Shown: positions 39,827 to 48,843 of the stretch, one piece after another
How positions within the stretch are numbered: the stretch's first letter is position 1
Layout of the letters: each line of letters begins with the position of its first letter
Origin: Pseudomonas serbica
GTDB lineage: Bacteria > Pseudomonadota > Gammaproteobacteria > Pseudomonadales > Pseudomonadaceae
Assembly (NCBI RefSeq): GCF_028823535.1
Contig: NZ_JAQIYM010000022.1
Coordinates: 1-64,000, forward strand
Length of the DNA stretch: 64,000 bases
Direction of reading: 5' to 3'
Made by a program: the position numbers and the translations under genes
The notes under the pieces: model-generated
Told to the model about the DNA's origin: nothing
Database searches by the model: none
Seen by the model: only the letters and a program-made list of their open reading frames with translations

Positions 39827-41965
39827 TCAGGCCGGAATCGCCTTGGCCTTAGGCTCCCTGTCCCAAACCCGATGCTGCCCGATTGCCGCAAAGAACGGCT
39901 TGGCCAATTGGCCGTTCGCTCCCACGATCAAACCCGCATCAACTTCCAGCTTCAACACATCCAGTAGCTGCTTCGCCTCGCCATGCAGCGCGATCGCTTT
40001 CAAATGTTTGTAAGCTTCGAGCAGGTAGTGCAACGCCACGCCGTCGCCGCTCAGCGCCTTGATCGAGGCAGCCCCCCCCGGAACGAACACCGCATCGAAC
40101 GCAATGGACGGCATGCCCTCCATGGACGCATCCACGGGTAGCATCTTGCCGGCAGCGGTCGTGACCGGCGCCGAGGTGGGGCCAAGCAGTTTGGCGTGCG
40201 CACCCTCAGCTTCCAGGGCCTTTTTCATCGCATCGATTGCATTGCCATCGACGCCGTTAGCCGCAAGAATCGCCACTTTTCGGGTCTTGATATCCCCCGG
40301 CAGCAAGTTGGCCTGGCTCAGGGCTGGGGAACGATCCAGAGAAATCTTCGGTACGTCGACCGTTCCGGCTTTGGGTGCTGGCAGGCCAAGGTTTTGCGCC
40401 ACGCGCTTGGCCAGTTCCAGATCGATGTTGGCCAGGATCTCGTTCACCTCGCGCGCGCGGATATGCTCCCGTTCGACCTTGCCCAGCTCAAAGCTGTAGG
40501 CGGAAATGATGTGCTCCTGTTCGTGCTTGCTCATGCTGTGGAAAAACAGCCGGGCCTGGGAAAAGTGGTCGCCAAATGACTCGCTGCGCTGACGGATCTT
40601 GTTGGCGTCGATGCGCTCCTGATAACTTTCGAACCCGCCGTCCTGGGCGGCGGCGGGCGTCTCTTTCGGCCAGCCGCCGTCGATCGAGTTCGGTTCGTAG
40701 GACGCGCGACCCTTGTCGATGGTGGTGCGATGCAACGCATCACGCTGGCCGTTGTGGAACGGTGCTACCGGACGATTGATCGGGATTTCGTGAAAGTTCG
40801 GCCCACCGAGTCGGCTGATCTGCGTATCGGTGTAGGAAAACAGCCGACCTTGCAGCAACGGATCGTTGGAGAAGTCGATCCCGGGCACGATATGCCCCGG
40901 GCAGAAAGCCACCTGCTCGGTTTCAGCGAAGAAGTTGTCCGGGTTGCGGTTGAGCGTCATTTTCCCCAGCGGCGTAATGGGTACGAGCTCTTCTGGAATC
41001 AGCTTGGTGGGGTCGAGGATGTCGAAATCGAAAGCGTGTTCGTTTTCTTCCTCGATGACCTGTACGCCGAGTTCCCATTCCGGGTAGTCGCCCATCTCGA
41101 TGGCTTCCCAGAGATCGCGGCGATGATAGTCGGTGTCCTTGCCTGCCAGTTTCTGCGCTTCATCCCACACCAGCGAGCAGGTCCCGGCGGCAGGGCGCCA
41201 GTGAAATTTGACGAAGCGCGACTTTCCTTCGGCGTTGATCAGGCGGAAGGTATGCACGCCGAAGCCTTGCATGCTGCGCAGGCTTTTCGGGATGGCCCGG
41301 TCGGACATCGCCCAGATCACCATGTGGGCTGATTCGGGTTGCAGCGAAACAAAGTCCCAGAACGTATCGTGTGCCGAGCCGCCCGTAGGGATTTCGTTGT
41401 GAGGCTCGGGTTTTACCGCGTGGACGAAGTCGGGAAACTTGATGGCGTCCTGGATGAAAAACACCGGCATGTTGTTGCCCACCAGATCGAAGTTGCCTTC
41501 ATCGGTGAAAAACTTCACGGCGAAGCCTCGTACGTCCCGCACGGTATCGCCCGACCCACGGGGCCCCTGCACTGTGGAAAAACGCACGAATACCGGGGTT
41601 TTTTTCGCAGGATCCTGCAGAAAACCGGCCTTGGTCAGCACGGAGTGGTTCTCGTAGGACTGGAAGAAGCCATGAGCGCCGGTACCGCGGGCATGCACGA
41701 TGCGCTCGGGGATACGCTCATGGTCAAAGTGCGTGATCTTTTCACGCATGATGAAATCTTCCAGCAGCGACGGCCCACGGGCACCGGCTTTCAGCGTGTT
41801 TTGATTGTCTGCAACCTTCACGCCTTGATTGGTACGCAAGGCCTGGCCTGTGGCGTCGGAGCGGAATTTTTCCAGGCTATCGAGTTTGGTGTTGGTGTTG
41901 CTGCGGTCCAGGGTATCGGTCCCGGCCAGTGCGCTCTTGGGGGCGGCAGGCTTCTTGGTACTCAT
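39827..41965 (-). CDS. katE: Large-subunit catalase HPII with DJ-1/PfpI domain
   Basis: Clade II monofunctional catalase of 712 aa that breaks down hydrogen peroxide. The distal active site His is in RIPERIVHARGTGAHGFF, the VRFSTVQGPRGSGDTVRDVR segment follows, and the proximal haem-Tyr region is RLFSYTDTQISRLGGPNFHE. The C-terminal domain (about residues 555-705; KVAILAANGVDGNAIDAMKK) is the DJ-1/PfpI-like fold of large catalases. Length is near E. coli KatE (753 aa). It sits alone, convergent with the lipoprotein gene, with a 210-bp divergent gap to metN. Cytoplasmic; no signal peptide. Confidence 0.95.
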   Translation of the reverse strand: MSTKKPAAPKSALAGTDTLDRSNTNTKLDSLEKFRSDATGQALRTNQGVKVADNQNTLKAGARGPSLLEDFIMREKITHFDHERIPERIVHARGTGAHGFFQSYENHSVLTKAGFLQDPAKKTPVFVRFSTVQGPRGSGDTVRDVRGFAVKFFTDEGNFDLVGNNMPVFFIQDAIKFPDFVHAVKPEPHNEIPTGGSAHDTFWDFVSLQPESAHMVIWAMSDRAIPKSLRSMQGFGVHTFRLINAEGKSRFVKFHWRPAAGTCSLVWDEAQKLAGKDTDYHRRDLWEAIEMGDYPEWELGVQVIEEENEHAFDFDILDPTKLIPEELVPITPLGKMTLNRNPDNFFAETEQVAFCPGHIVPGIDFSNDPLLQGRLFSYTDTQISRLGGPNFHEIPINRPVAPFHNGQRDALHRTTIDKGRASYEPNSIDGGWPKETPAAAQDGGFESYQERIDANKIRQRSESFGDHFSQARLFFHSMSKHEQEHIISAYSFELGKVEREHIRAREVNEILANIDLELAKRVAQNLGLPAPKAGTVDVPKISLDRSPALSQANLLPGDIKTRKVAILAANGVDGNAIDAMKKALEAEGAHAKLLGPTSAPVTTAAGKMLPVDASMEGMPSIAFDAVFVPGGAASIKALSGDGVALHYLLEAYKHLKAIALHGEAKQLLDVLKLEVDAGLIVGANGQLAKPFFAAIGQHRVWDREPKAKAIPA

Positions 41966-42175
41966 CGGGCGTGTCTCCTCGGGTTTTTTTTCGAGTGGCC
42001 CTATTAGTGACTGATGGTGTTTTGCGGCGTTCCTTTTATCTGACCTTTGATCGCGTTATTGCCAAATGACTGGTCGAATGCGAAATAAATGCTAAGAACT
42101 GCTATACGGACAGGCTAAAATGCGCGCCCGGCTAACCGCTGATCCTTTTCCAACGCGCCCCACAAGGTTCGCTAC

Positions 42176-43183
42176 GTGATCGAGTTTCAAAACGTCCATA
42201 AAACCTACCGCGTTGCCGGTAAGGATATCCCCGCCCTGCATCCGACCAGCCTGACGATAGAGAACGGTCAGGTCTTCGGCCTGATCGGCCATTCCGGTGC
42301 GGGAAAAAGTACCCTGCTACGTCTGATCAATCGCCTGGAAAACTCCAGCGGCGGCAAGATCATCGTTGATGGCGAAGAGGTCACGGCGCTCGACGCCAAC
42401 GGCTTGCGCCGTTTCCGTCAGCAGGTCGGGATGATTTTCCAGCACTTCAACTTGCTGGCATCCAAGACCGTGGCCGACAACGTTGCCCTGCCACTGACGC
42501 TGGCGGGTGAAATGTCCCGCGCCGAGATCAATCAGCGTGTCGCCGAGTTGCTGGCCCGGGTCGGTTTGTCCGACCACGCCAACAAGTACCCGGCGCAGTT
42601 GTCCGGCGGCCAGAAGCAACGCGTCGGCATTGCCCGCGCCCTGGCAACCAAGCCGAAAATTCTCCTGTGCGATGAAGCCACCAGCGCCCTCGACCCGCAA
42701 ACCACGGCGTCGGTCCTGCAATTGCTGGCCGAGATCAATCGCGAGCTGAAGTTGACCATCGTGCTGATCACCCATGAAATGGACGTGATCCGCCGGGTCT
42801 GCGACCAGGTCGGGGTGATGGACGCCGGGGTGATCGTCGAGCAAGGCACGGTGGCCGAGGTGTTTCTGCATCCTAAACACCCGACGACCAAGCGCTTCGT
42901 GCAAGAAGACGAGCAAATCGACGAAAGCGAACAACGTGACGACTTCGCTCACGTGCCTGGCCGCATTGTGCGCCTGACCTTCCAGGGTGAAGCGACCTAC
43001 GCGCCCCTTCTGGGTACCGTCGCTCGGGAAACCGGTGTGGACTACAGCATCCTGGCCGGTCGTATCGACCGCATCAAGGACATCCCTTACGGGCAACTGA
43101 CCCTGGCCGTGACCGGCGGTGACATGGAAGCGGCCTTCGCCCGCTTCACCGCGGCCGACGTCCACATGGAGGTGCTGCGCTAA
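42176..43183 (+). CDS. metN: D-methionine ABC transporter ATPase
   Basis: ATPase of 335 aa. Walker A (GHSGAGKSTLLRL, about residues 38-50), the signature LSGGQKQRVGIARALA and Walker B (ILLCDEATSALDP) are complete, and a C-terminal NIL domain (about 260-335; VRLTFQGEATYAPLLG) senses methionine. It starts with GTG. The stop overlaps the start of metI by one base (TAATG), so it is coupled. It heads a metN-metI-metQ operon. Confidence 0.95.
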   Translation: MIEFQNVHKTYRVAGKDIPALHPTSLTIENGQVFGLIGHSGAGKSTLLRLINRLENSSGGKIIVDGEEVTALDANGLRRFRQQVGMIFQHFNLLASKTVADNVALPLTLAGEMSRAEINQRVAELLARVGLSDHANKYPAQLSGGQKQRVGIARALATKPKILLCDEATSALDPQTTASVLQLLAEINRELKLTIVLITHEMDVIRRVCDQVGVMDAGVIVEQGTVAEVFLHPKHPTTKRFVQEDEQIDESEQRDDFAHVPGRIVRLTFQGEATYAPLLGTVARETGVDYSILAGRIDRIKDIPYGQLTLAVTGGDMEAAFARFTAADVHMEVLR

Positions 43184-43857
43184 TGGAAGCCCTGACAAGT
43201 TTCTTCGCCAATATCGACTGGTTTGAAATCTGGCTGGCCACCGGCGACACCCTGCTGATGCTCGGTGGTTCGCTGTTGTTCACCGTGCTGCTGGGCCTGC
43301 CGCTGGGGGTGCTGTTGTTCCTCTGCAGCCCCCGTCAGTTGCTGGAAGCCAAAGGCGTCTATGCGATGTTGTCCCTGGTGGTGAACATCCTGCGTTCGCT
43401 GCCGTTCATCATTCTGCTGATCGTGATGATCCCGTTCACGGTGTTGATCACGGGTACCTCCCTCGGCGTCGCCGGTGCAATCCCACCGCTGGTAGTGGGC
43501 GCTACGCCGTTTTTTGCGCGCCTGGTGGAAACCGCGTTGCGTGAAGTGGATCGCGGCATCATCGAAGCGACCCAGGCCATGGGCGCGACGACGCGGCAGA
43601 TCATCACCAATGCCTTGCTGCCTGAAGCCCGTCCCGGCATCTTCGCGGCAATTACGGTCACAGCCATTACACTGGTTTCCTACACGGCCATGGCCGGTGT
43701 GGTCGGTGCTGGTGGCTTGGGTGACTTGGCGATCCGGTTCGGTTACCAGCGCTTCCAGACTGACGTGATGGTGGTCACGGTGGTGCTGCTGCTGGTGCTG
43801 GTGCAGGTCCTGCAAACCGTCGGCGACAAGCTGGTTGTGCATTTTTCCCGGAAATAA
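43183..43857 (+). CDS. metI: D-methionine ABC transporter permease
   Basis: Permease of 224 aa with five or six membrane segments. The conserved loop GATTRQIITNALLPEARPGI (EAA motif) contacts MetN. It forms the membrane channel of the methionine importer. It is followed 89 bp later by metQ; the interval has no terminator I can see. Confidence 0.94.
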   Translation: MEALTSFFANIDWFEIWLATGDTLLMLGGSLLFTVLLGLPLGVLLFLCSPRQLLEAKGVYAMLSLVVNILRSLPFIILLIVMIPFTVLITGTSLGVAGAIPPLVVGATPFFARLVETALREVDRGIIEATQAMGATTRQIITNALLPEARPGIFAAITVTAITLVSYTAMAGVVGAGGLGDLAIRFGYQRFQTDVMVVTVVLLLVLVQVLQTVGDKLVVHFSRK

Positions 43858-43946
43858 ACAGTTCTCGTAAATGACAAATGAGCCGGTCATTCGCTGGCAG
43901 GCGCCAAACGGGCGCCGCAAGCGGGTACCCACATGGAGTTAGCTGA

Positions 43947-44720
43947 ATGAAAAAACTACTCGTCGCGTTCGCTGCCGTTGCAGCCTTTTCCGCCCACGCT
44001 GCCGACACCCTGACTGTCGCGGCGACCCCGGTTCCACATGCGGAAATCCTTGAATTCGTTAAACCGGCACTGGCCAAGCAAGGCGTGGACCTCAAGGTCA
44101 AGGTCTTCACCGATTACATCCAGCCGAACGTGCAGGTCGCGGAAAAACGCCTGGACGCCAACTTCTTCCAGCACCAGCCGTATCTGGATGAGTTCAACAA
44201 GGCCAAGGGCACCCACCTGGTGTCGGTAGCCGGCGTTCATCTTGAGCCACTGGGTGTTTACTCCAGCAAGTACAAGTCCCTGAAAGAGCTGCCAAGTACC
44301 GCCACCGTGGTGATCCCCAACGATGCCACCAACGGCGGCCGTGCGCTGCTGCTGTTGGCCAAGGCCGATATGATCAAGCTGCAGGATTCAAACAACATCC
44401 TGTCGACGGTCAAGGACATTACCGAGAACCCGCAGAACCTGAAGTTCCGTGAGCTGGAAGCCGCGACCATCCCGCGTGTACTGACCCAGGTTGACCTCGC
44501 GCTGATCAACACCAACTATGCGTTGGAAGCCAAGCTCGATCCTTCCAAGGACGCGCTGTTCATCGAAGGCAGCGACTCGCCTTACGTGAACATCCTGGTT
44601 GCCCGCCCGGACGACAAGGACAGCGAAGCGATGAAGAAGCTGGTAGCTGCCCTGCACAGTCCGGAAGTGAAGGCCTTCATTCTCGAGAAGTACAAAGGCG
44701 CGGTCGTGCCGGCGTTCTGA
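43947..44720 (+). CDS. metQ: Methionine ABC transporter substrate-binding protein
   Basis: Periplasmic protein of 257 aa in the NLPA family. Signal peptide MKKLLVAFAAVAAFSAHA lacks a lipobox Cys, unlike E. coli MetQ, so it should be soluble. Family features are TVAATPVPHAEILEFVKPAL, LDANFFQHQPYLDEFNKAKG and TNYALEAKLDPSKDALFIEG. A strong terminator follows. The operon probably responds to methionine supply, but I see no S-box or other leader. Confidence 0.94.
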   Translation: MKKLLVAFAAVAAFSAHAADTLTVAATPVPHAEILEFVKPALAKQGVDLKVKVFTDYIQPNVQVAEKRLDANFFQHQPYLDEFNKAKGTHLVSVAGVHLEPLGVYSSKYKSLKELPSTATVVIPNDATNGGRALLLLAKADMIKLQDSNNILSTVKDITENPQNLKFRELEAATIPRVLTQVDLALINTNYALEAKLDPSKDALFIEGSDSPYVNILVARPDDKDSEAMKKLVAALHSPEVKAFILEKYKGAVVPAF

Positions 44721-44736
44721 TTGGCTGAACGCAACG

Positions 44737-44768
44737 AAAAAGGGGCGCATTGAATGCGCCCCTTTTTT
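44737..44768 (+). terminator. Terminator of metNIQ
   Basis: AAAAAGGGGCGCAT, a 3-base loop, then ATGCGCCCCTTTTT. It can also end the convergent SCO transcript. Confidence 0.92.
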
Positions 44769-44787
44769 TCGCCTGAAATACGGAGCC

Positions 44788-44856
44788 CTGTAGGAGCAGG
44801 CTTGCTGGCGATGGCGATCTCGCGGGCCCCTTCGCCGGCAAGCCGGGCTCCTACAG
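44788..44856. repeat. REP pair (CTGTAGGA family)
   Basis: CTGTAGGAGCAGGCTTGCTG and its inverted partner ending GGCTCCTACAG, between the metQ terminator and the SCO gene. Confidence 0.9.
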
Positions 44857-44870
44857 GTTTTGTGATGTGT

Positions 44871-45506
44871 TCACTGACGCTTGAGCATCACCGGCAACTG
44901 CGCCACCAGCTTCACATTGTTCAACGGCGCCCGGATAAACCCGCGCTGCGTCCCGTCCGGCCCGATGACCGCCAGGTTGCCACTGTGGTCGACGGTGTAA
45001 TTCGGCTTGCTGGTATCGGCCGGAATGAATGGAATGCTCACGGCGTTGGCCACCTTCTGCAAGTCTTCGATAGAGGTCGGCGTCAGGCCGACGAACTGTG
45101 GATCGAAGTAACCCAGGTACTGCTTGAGCTGTTTCGGCGTATCGCGGTTGGGATCGACGCTGACCAGCACGATCTGCAACTTGTCCACCGCTTCGGGCGG
45201 CAGTTCACTCTTGATCTGGCGCAGTTGGGCGAGGGTGGTCGGGCAGATGTCCGGGCAGAAGGTGTAGCCGAAGAACAGCAGCGACCATTTACCTTTGAGT
45301 TCATTGATCGCCACCGGCTTGCCGTCCTGGTCGGTCATCGTCACGCTCGGCAGGTTGCGGCTTTGCGGCAGCAGGATGATCCCGGCGTCGATCAGTGCCG
45401 TCGGGTCGCCCTGGCTTTTGCCGGACAGCACTTTGTTGATGGTCAGGCCCAGGACCAGCGCGATCAGGGCGACAAGGATGAAGACGGTTTTCTGGGTTCG
45501 AGTCAT
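44871..45506 (-). CDS. SCO1/SenC family copper chaperone
   Basis: Membrane-anchored thioredoxin-fold protein of 211 aa that inserts copper into the CuA site of cytochrome c oxidase. N-terminal helix (FILVALIALVLGLTINKVL), then the copper motif C84-P-D-I-C88 in FFGYTFCPDICPTTLAQL and the downstream ligand His in TVDHSGNLAVI. It overlaps cyoE by 4 bp, so it is the last gene of the cox cluster. Confidence 0.93.
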   Translation of the reverse strand: MTRTQKTVFILVALIALVLGLTINKVLSGKSQGDPTALIDAGIILLPQSRNLPSVTMTDQDGKPVAINELKGKWSLLFFGYTFCPDICPTTLAQLRQIKSELPPEAVDKLQIVLVSVDPNRDTPKQLKQYLGYFDPQFVGLTPTSIEDLQKVANAVSIPFIPADTSKPNYTVDHSGNLAVIGPDGTQRGFIRAPLNNVKLVAQLPVMLKRQ

Positions 45507-46402
45507 AGGTTCAACAATAAGTAGTGGTCAACGAGCAGGGCGATGAACAACAGGAACAAGTAGTAAATAGAGTACTTGAAGGTGTTGATCGCCGCGTGCG
45601 GCCGAGTGCCACGGTACAGCACCACGGCCCATTGCAGGAACCTGGCGCCAAGACCGAGGGCGCAGACCAGGTAAAGCAGGCCGCTCATGTGAATCACATA
45701 GGGCATCAGGCTGACGGCCAGCAGCGCGAAGGTATAGAGCAGGATGTGAATCTTGGTGTAGTGCTCGCCATGGGTCACCGGCAGCATCGGGATATCGGCC
45801 TTGGCATATTCCTCCTTGCGATGGATGGCTAGCGCCCAGAAGTGCGGTGGGGTCCAGGCGAAGATGATCAGCACCAGTAGCAGCGGTTCGGCGGTGACGT
45901 GGCCAGTGGCGGCGGTCCAGCCGAGCAGGGGGGGTGCGGCCCCGGCCAGGCCACCGATGACGATGTTCTGTGGCGTGGCTCGTTTGAGAAAACCGGTGTA
46001 GACCACCGCGTAGCCGAGCAGGGAGGCCAGTGTCAGCCACGCGGTCAGTGGATTGGTGAAGGCCAGCAACAAGGCCTGGCCCAGCAACGCCAGCATCAAG
46101 GCAAACGTCAGCGCGGCGGCCGGTGATACCCGGCCTTCGGCGAGCGGCCGCTTGTGGGTGCGCGCCATGACTGCATCGATGCGCCGGTCCACCACATGGT
46201 TGACGGCTGCGGCCCCGCCAGCGCATAGCGCGATCCCCAGATTGCCGAACACCAGCACGGTCCATGGCACCCCGGCGCGGGTCGCGAGGAACATTCCCGC
46301 CAGCGAGGTGATGAGCATCAGCACCACCACCTTGGGTTTGGTCAGCTCCAGGTAGTCACGCCAGATCGCCTGGCTGTGACGCGCGCCGATCAGAATCGCC
46401 AT
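45503..46402 (-). CDS. cyoE: Protoheme IX farnesyltransferase (heme O synthase)
   Basis: Membrane prenyltransferase of 299 aa (UbiA superfamily) that converts heme B to heme O. The first aspartate-rich motif is AVNHVVDRRIDAVMARTHKR, and the second region is IVIGGLAGAAPPLLGWTAAT. Nine membrane segments are expected. The next enzyme, heme A synthase, is encoded just upstream and overlaps by 13 bp, so the two steps to heme A are co-encoded with the oxidase. It is called ctaB in some annotations. Confidence 0.95.
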   Translation of the reverse strand: MAILIGARHSQAIWRDYLELTKPKVVVLMLITSLAGMFLATRAGVPWTVLVFGNLGIALCAGGAAAVNHVVDRRIDAVMARTHKRPLAEGRVSPAAALTFALMLALLGQALLLAFTNPLTAWLTLASLLGYAVVYTGFLKRATPQNIVIGGLAGAAPPLLGWTAATGHVTAEPLLLVLIIFAWTPPHFWALAIHRKEEYAKADIPMLPVTHGEHYTKIHILLYTFALLAVSLMPYVIHMSGLLYLVCALGLGARFLQWAVVLYRGTRPHAAINTFKYSIYYLFLLFIALLVDHYLLLNL

Positions 46403-47463
46403 GGCATCTCTCCTTTTATTGTTATGGGCCCGGCTGAATGTTTACGCGGGCTGAAGCGCCAGCGAGTTGGCTGCTTGACCCGAACCAGGCTGGTCCGGGC
46501 GTGGTAATTGACCAGCACCAGCGTCAGCAGCAACGCCGCGCCACCCGCATTGTGGGCGACAGCCACCGGCAGCGGCAGATGAAACAGCACGTTGCTGATG
46601 CCCAGGGTGATTTGCGCGGCAAGGGCGATCAGCACCAAGCCGGCCAGGCGCGTCATGCCGACGACCTTCAGTTGCCAGGCAAGACCGAGCAACACCAGGG
46701 TCACCAGCAGCGCGCCGATGCGATGGGTCAGGTGAATCGCGGTGCGGGCATCGCTGTCGAGCTGCCCGCCGAGATAGTTCGGACCGATATGTTGGGTCAG
46801 GTGAAAACCGTTGGCGAAGTCGGCAGGCGGCAGCCATTGACCGTGGCAGGTCGGGAAGTCGATACAGGCCACAGCGGCGTAGTTGGAACTCACCCAGCCG
46901 CCGAGGGCAATTTGCCCGATCACCAGCAACAATCCGGCAGTCGCCCAGTACTGCAGGCGTCGCGGTACCGTGAGTGCGGGTAATACTCCGGACAGGCGCA
47001 AGGTCAGCAGAAACAGCAGGCTCAAGGTCGCAAAGCCGCCCAGCAGATGCCCGGTGACCACTTGTGGCCAGAGCTTGAGTGTCACCGTCCACATGCCGAA
47101 CGCCGCCTGGGCGAACACCACTGTCAGCAGGAACAACGGCAGCTTCACCGGTTGCCCTGGATGCCGGCGATGGACCCAGGCCCGACCGGCCAACACCGAG
47201 ATCAGCAGCCCCAGTGTGCCGGCGAAGTAGCGGTGGATCATTTCGTTCCAGCCTTTATGGGCTTCGACAGGCGTGTCCGGAAAATGCAATTCGGCATGGG
47301 CCAGTTGCGCCTCGCTTTTCGGAACGCTGATAAAGCCGTAGCAGCCGGGCCAGTCCGGGCAGCCCAGGCCTGCGTGGGTCAGGCGGGTGTAGGCGCCGAG
47401 CAGCACCACAATCAGTGCCAACAAGGTGGCAAACAGCGCGAGGCGAAATCCAGGCTTGGCCAT
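46390..47463 (-). CDS. Heme A synthase (COX15/CtaA)
   Basis: Membrane protein of 357 aa with about eight helices that oxidises heme O to heme A. The first-half signature TRLTHAGLGCPDWPGCYGF, the conserved Glu in LHFPDTPVEAHKGWNEMIHR with its His, and the second-half DARTAIHLTHRIGALLVTLV are present; histidines in these helices bind heme. It overlaps cyoE downstream. The C-terminal extension (QPTRWRFSPRKHSAGP) is basic and unusual-looking but short. Confidence 0.92.
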   Translation of the reverse strand: MAKPGFRLALFATLLALIVVLLGAYTRLTHAGLGCPDWPGCYGFISVPKSEAQLAHAELHFPDTPVEAHKGWNEMIHRYFAGTLGLLISVLAGRAWVHRRHPGQPVKLPLFLLTVVFAQAAFGMWTVTLKLWPQVVTGHLLGGFATLSLLFLLTLRLSGVLPALTVPRRLQYWATAGLLLVIGQIALGGWVSSNYAAVACIDFPTCHGQWLPPADFANGFHLTQHIGPNYLGGQLDSDARTAIHLTHRIGALLVTLVLLGLAWQLKVVGMTRLAGLVLIALAAQITLGISNVLFHLPLPVAVAHNAGGAALLLTLVLVNYHARTSLVRVKQPTRWRFSPRKHSAGPITIKGEMPWRF

Positions 47464-47473
47464 GACGATGCCC

Positions 47474-48067
47474 TTATCCGATGTTCGACAGTTTCAACAG
47501 GTGACGCAGGTCGTTCAGCAAGTCTTTGCCCTTCACCGACGGGTCATAGCGCAATACCAGGTTGCCGTGGGGGTCGATGATCCACAGTTGCGGTGCGGTC
47601 TTGTCGCCATGGGTCTTGGTGAAGGTGGAGAGGTCCAGCGGGTAGCGTTGCAACTGCGGGTATTCGCGGGTCAGCTTGGCGTCATAATCGCTGCTCAGCG
47701 GTTGTGTCACGGCAATGGCATGGCTGGCTCGCCCGGCATCGCGACCCAGGCCGATCTGCACCTGCCGCGCCAGATACACCAGTTGCTGACAGTCCACGGC
47801 ACATGCCTTGGGCGCGGTCACCAGCAGCTGCCAGCGTTGCTCGTCAGCCTGCACGCCCAGGTCGGCGCGGGTCTGGCCGTTGCCGATCAGCTCACCGTGA
47901 TAACTGCGGCCTTCCGGCACCCAGAACTGCAGTTTGTACATGCCGGTGGCGAGGATCATCGGACCGATCACCCCGAGCAGAATCAGCAGCAGTTGCAGGC
48001 GACCCTTGCGCCGACTCGCCGGCGTTTTGGCCTCAGACATGCTGGGTGGATTCATGGCCGCTCCCAT
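47474..48067 (-). CDS. Membrane-anchored Sco-like cytochrome oxidase assembly protein
   Basis: Protein of 197 aa. One membrane helix (about residues 25-45; LLLILLGVIGPMILATGMYK) precedes a periplasmic domain. The motif C89-A-V-D-C93 in VTAPKACAVDCQQL has the CxxxC spacing of Sco copper proteins, and the late segment APQLWIIDPHGNLVLRYDPS resembles the thioredoxin-like end of Sco. It lies between surf1 and ctaA, as PA0111 of P. aeruginosa does. I infer a role in copper delivery or thiol reduction. The ATG at 48067 has AGGAG seven bases upstream and overlaps the end of surf1. Confidence 0.75.
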   Translation of the reverse strand: MGAAMNPPSMSEAKTPASRRKGRLQLLLILLGVIGPMILATGMYKLQFWVPEGRSYHGELIGNGQTRADLGVQADEQRWQLLVTAPKACAVDCQQLVYLARQVQIGLGRDAGRASHAIAVTQPLSSDYDAKLTREYPQLQRYPLDLSTFTKTHGDKTAPQLWIIDPHGNLVLRYDPSVKGKDLLNDLRHLLKLSNIG

Positions 48068-48773
48068 GGTGTTTCTCCTTTGCGTTGTGCCAGCCGAGGT
48101 AGAGGTAGAGACCGAACAGGGCGATCGACATGGCGAACCACTGCACGGCATAAGCGATGTGTTTTTCCGGCCCCATGGCCACCACCGGCCAATCGGCCTG
48201 ATAGGTAGAAGGACCCATTTCGGCGCGTATTTCGTAAGCAAAGCCATCACGCTCGAGGGCTGTCCAGAGCCTGGCTGGCTCAACCGCGGTCACCAGTTGG
48301 GGCCAGACCGTAGTGCTCGGGTCGGCGTGCAACTGGAAGGTGGCACCGGGGGGAACGTAGACCCAGGCGTCGAGACTCAGGGCCTGGGCGGGGGTGTCGA
48401 ATTGCGGCGGGGTACGCCGGTCCGGCCATGGCAGCCAGCCACGATTGACCAGCAGCCACAGCCCAGTGGCTTGATCCTGAAAGGGTTGCAACAATTCGAC
48501 GCCGACCTTGCCATCGCGCTGGCGGTTGTCCAGCAACAGGCTGTGGCCGGCGTCGAACCGACCGTGCAGGTGAACCCGGCGGAAGGCCGGATCTGGTGTG
48601 TGTAGCAGCTCGGCGCTGGCCATCGGTTCTGCGGCCCGGCGCTCGGAGTAGCTTTGCAGCAGCGCGCTTTTCTCCGCGCCTCGGCTCAATTGCCAAAATC
48701 CGAGCGACACCAGCAGCGGCAACAGTAGCGCAACCACCAATGTCGGAATGATGCCCGGCCGAAAGCGCTTCAT
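48033..48773 (-). CDS. SURF1 family cytochrome oxidase assembly protein
   Basis: Protein of 246 aa with two membrane helices near the ends (TLVVALLLPLLVSLGFWQLS at the N-terminus; YAVQWFAMSIALFGLYLYLG at the C-terminus) and a periplasmic middle domain (FRRVHLHGRFDAGHSLLLDN; GLWLLVNRGWLPWP). SURF1 helps place heme A in subunit I. The ATG at 48773 (MKRFRPGIIP) fits; longer frames run antisense to the DUF2909 gene. It overlaps the next gene by 35 bp. Confidence 0.92.
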   Translation of the reverse strand: MKRFRPGIIPTLVVALLLPLLVSLGFWQLSRGAEKSALLQSYSERRAAEPMASAELLHTPDPAFRRVHLHGRFDAGHSLLLDNRQRDGKVGVELLQPFQDQATGLWLLVNRGWLPWPDRRTPPQFDTPAQALSLDAWVYVPPGATFQLHADPSTTVWPQLVTAVEPARLWTALERDGFAYEIRAEMGPSTYQADWPVVAMGPEKHIAYAVQWFAMSIALFGLYLYLGWHNAKEKHHGSGHESTQHV

Positions 48774-48843
48774 GGCTTCGCCAGAAAGTCGGTCGTCGCG
48801 ATAGCTATACTCAAGTGCATCGCTTGTCCCCCGGAGTCCCACC

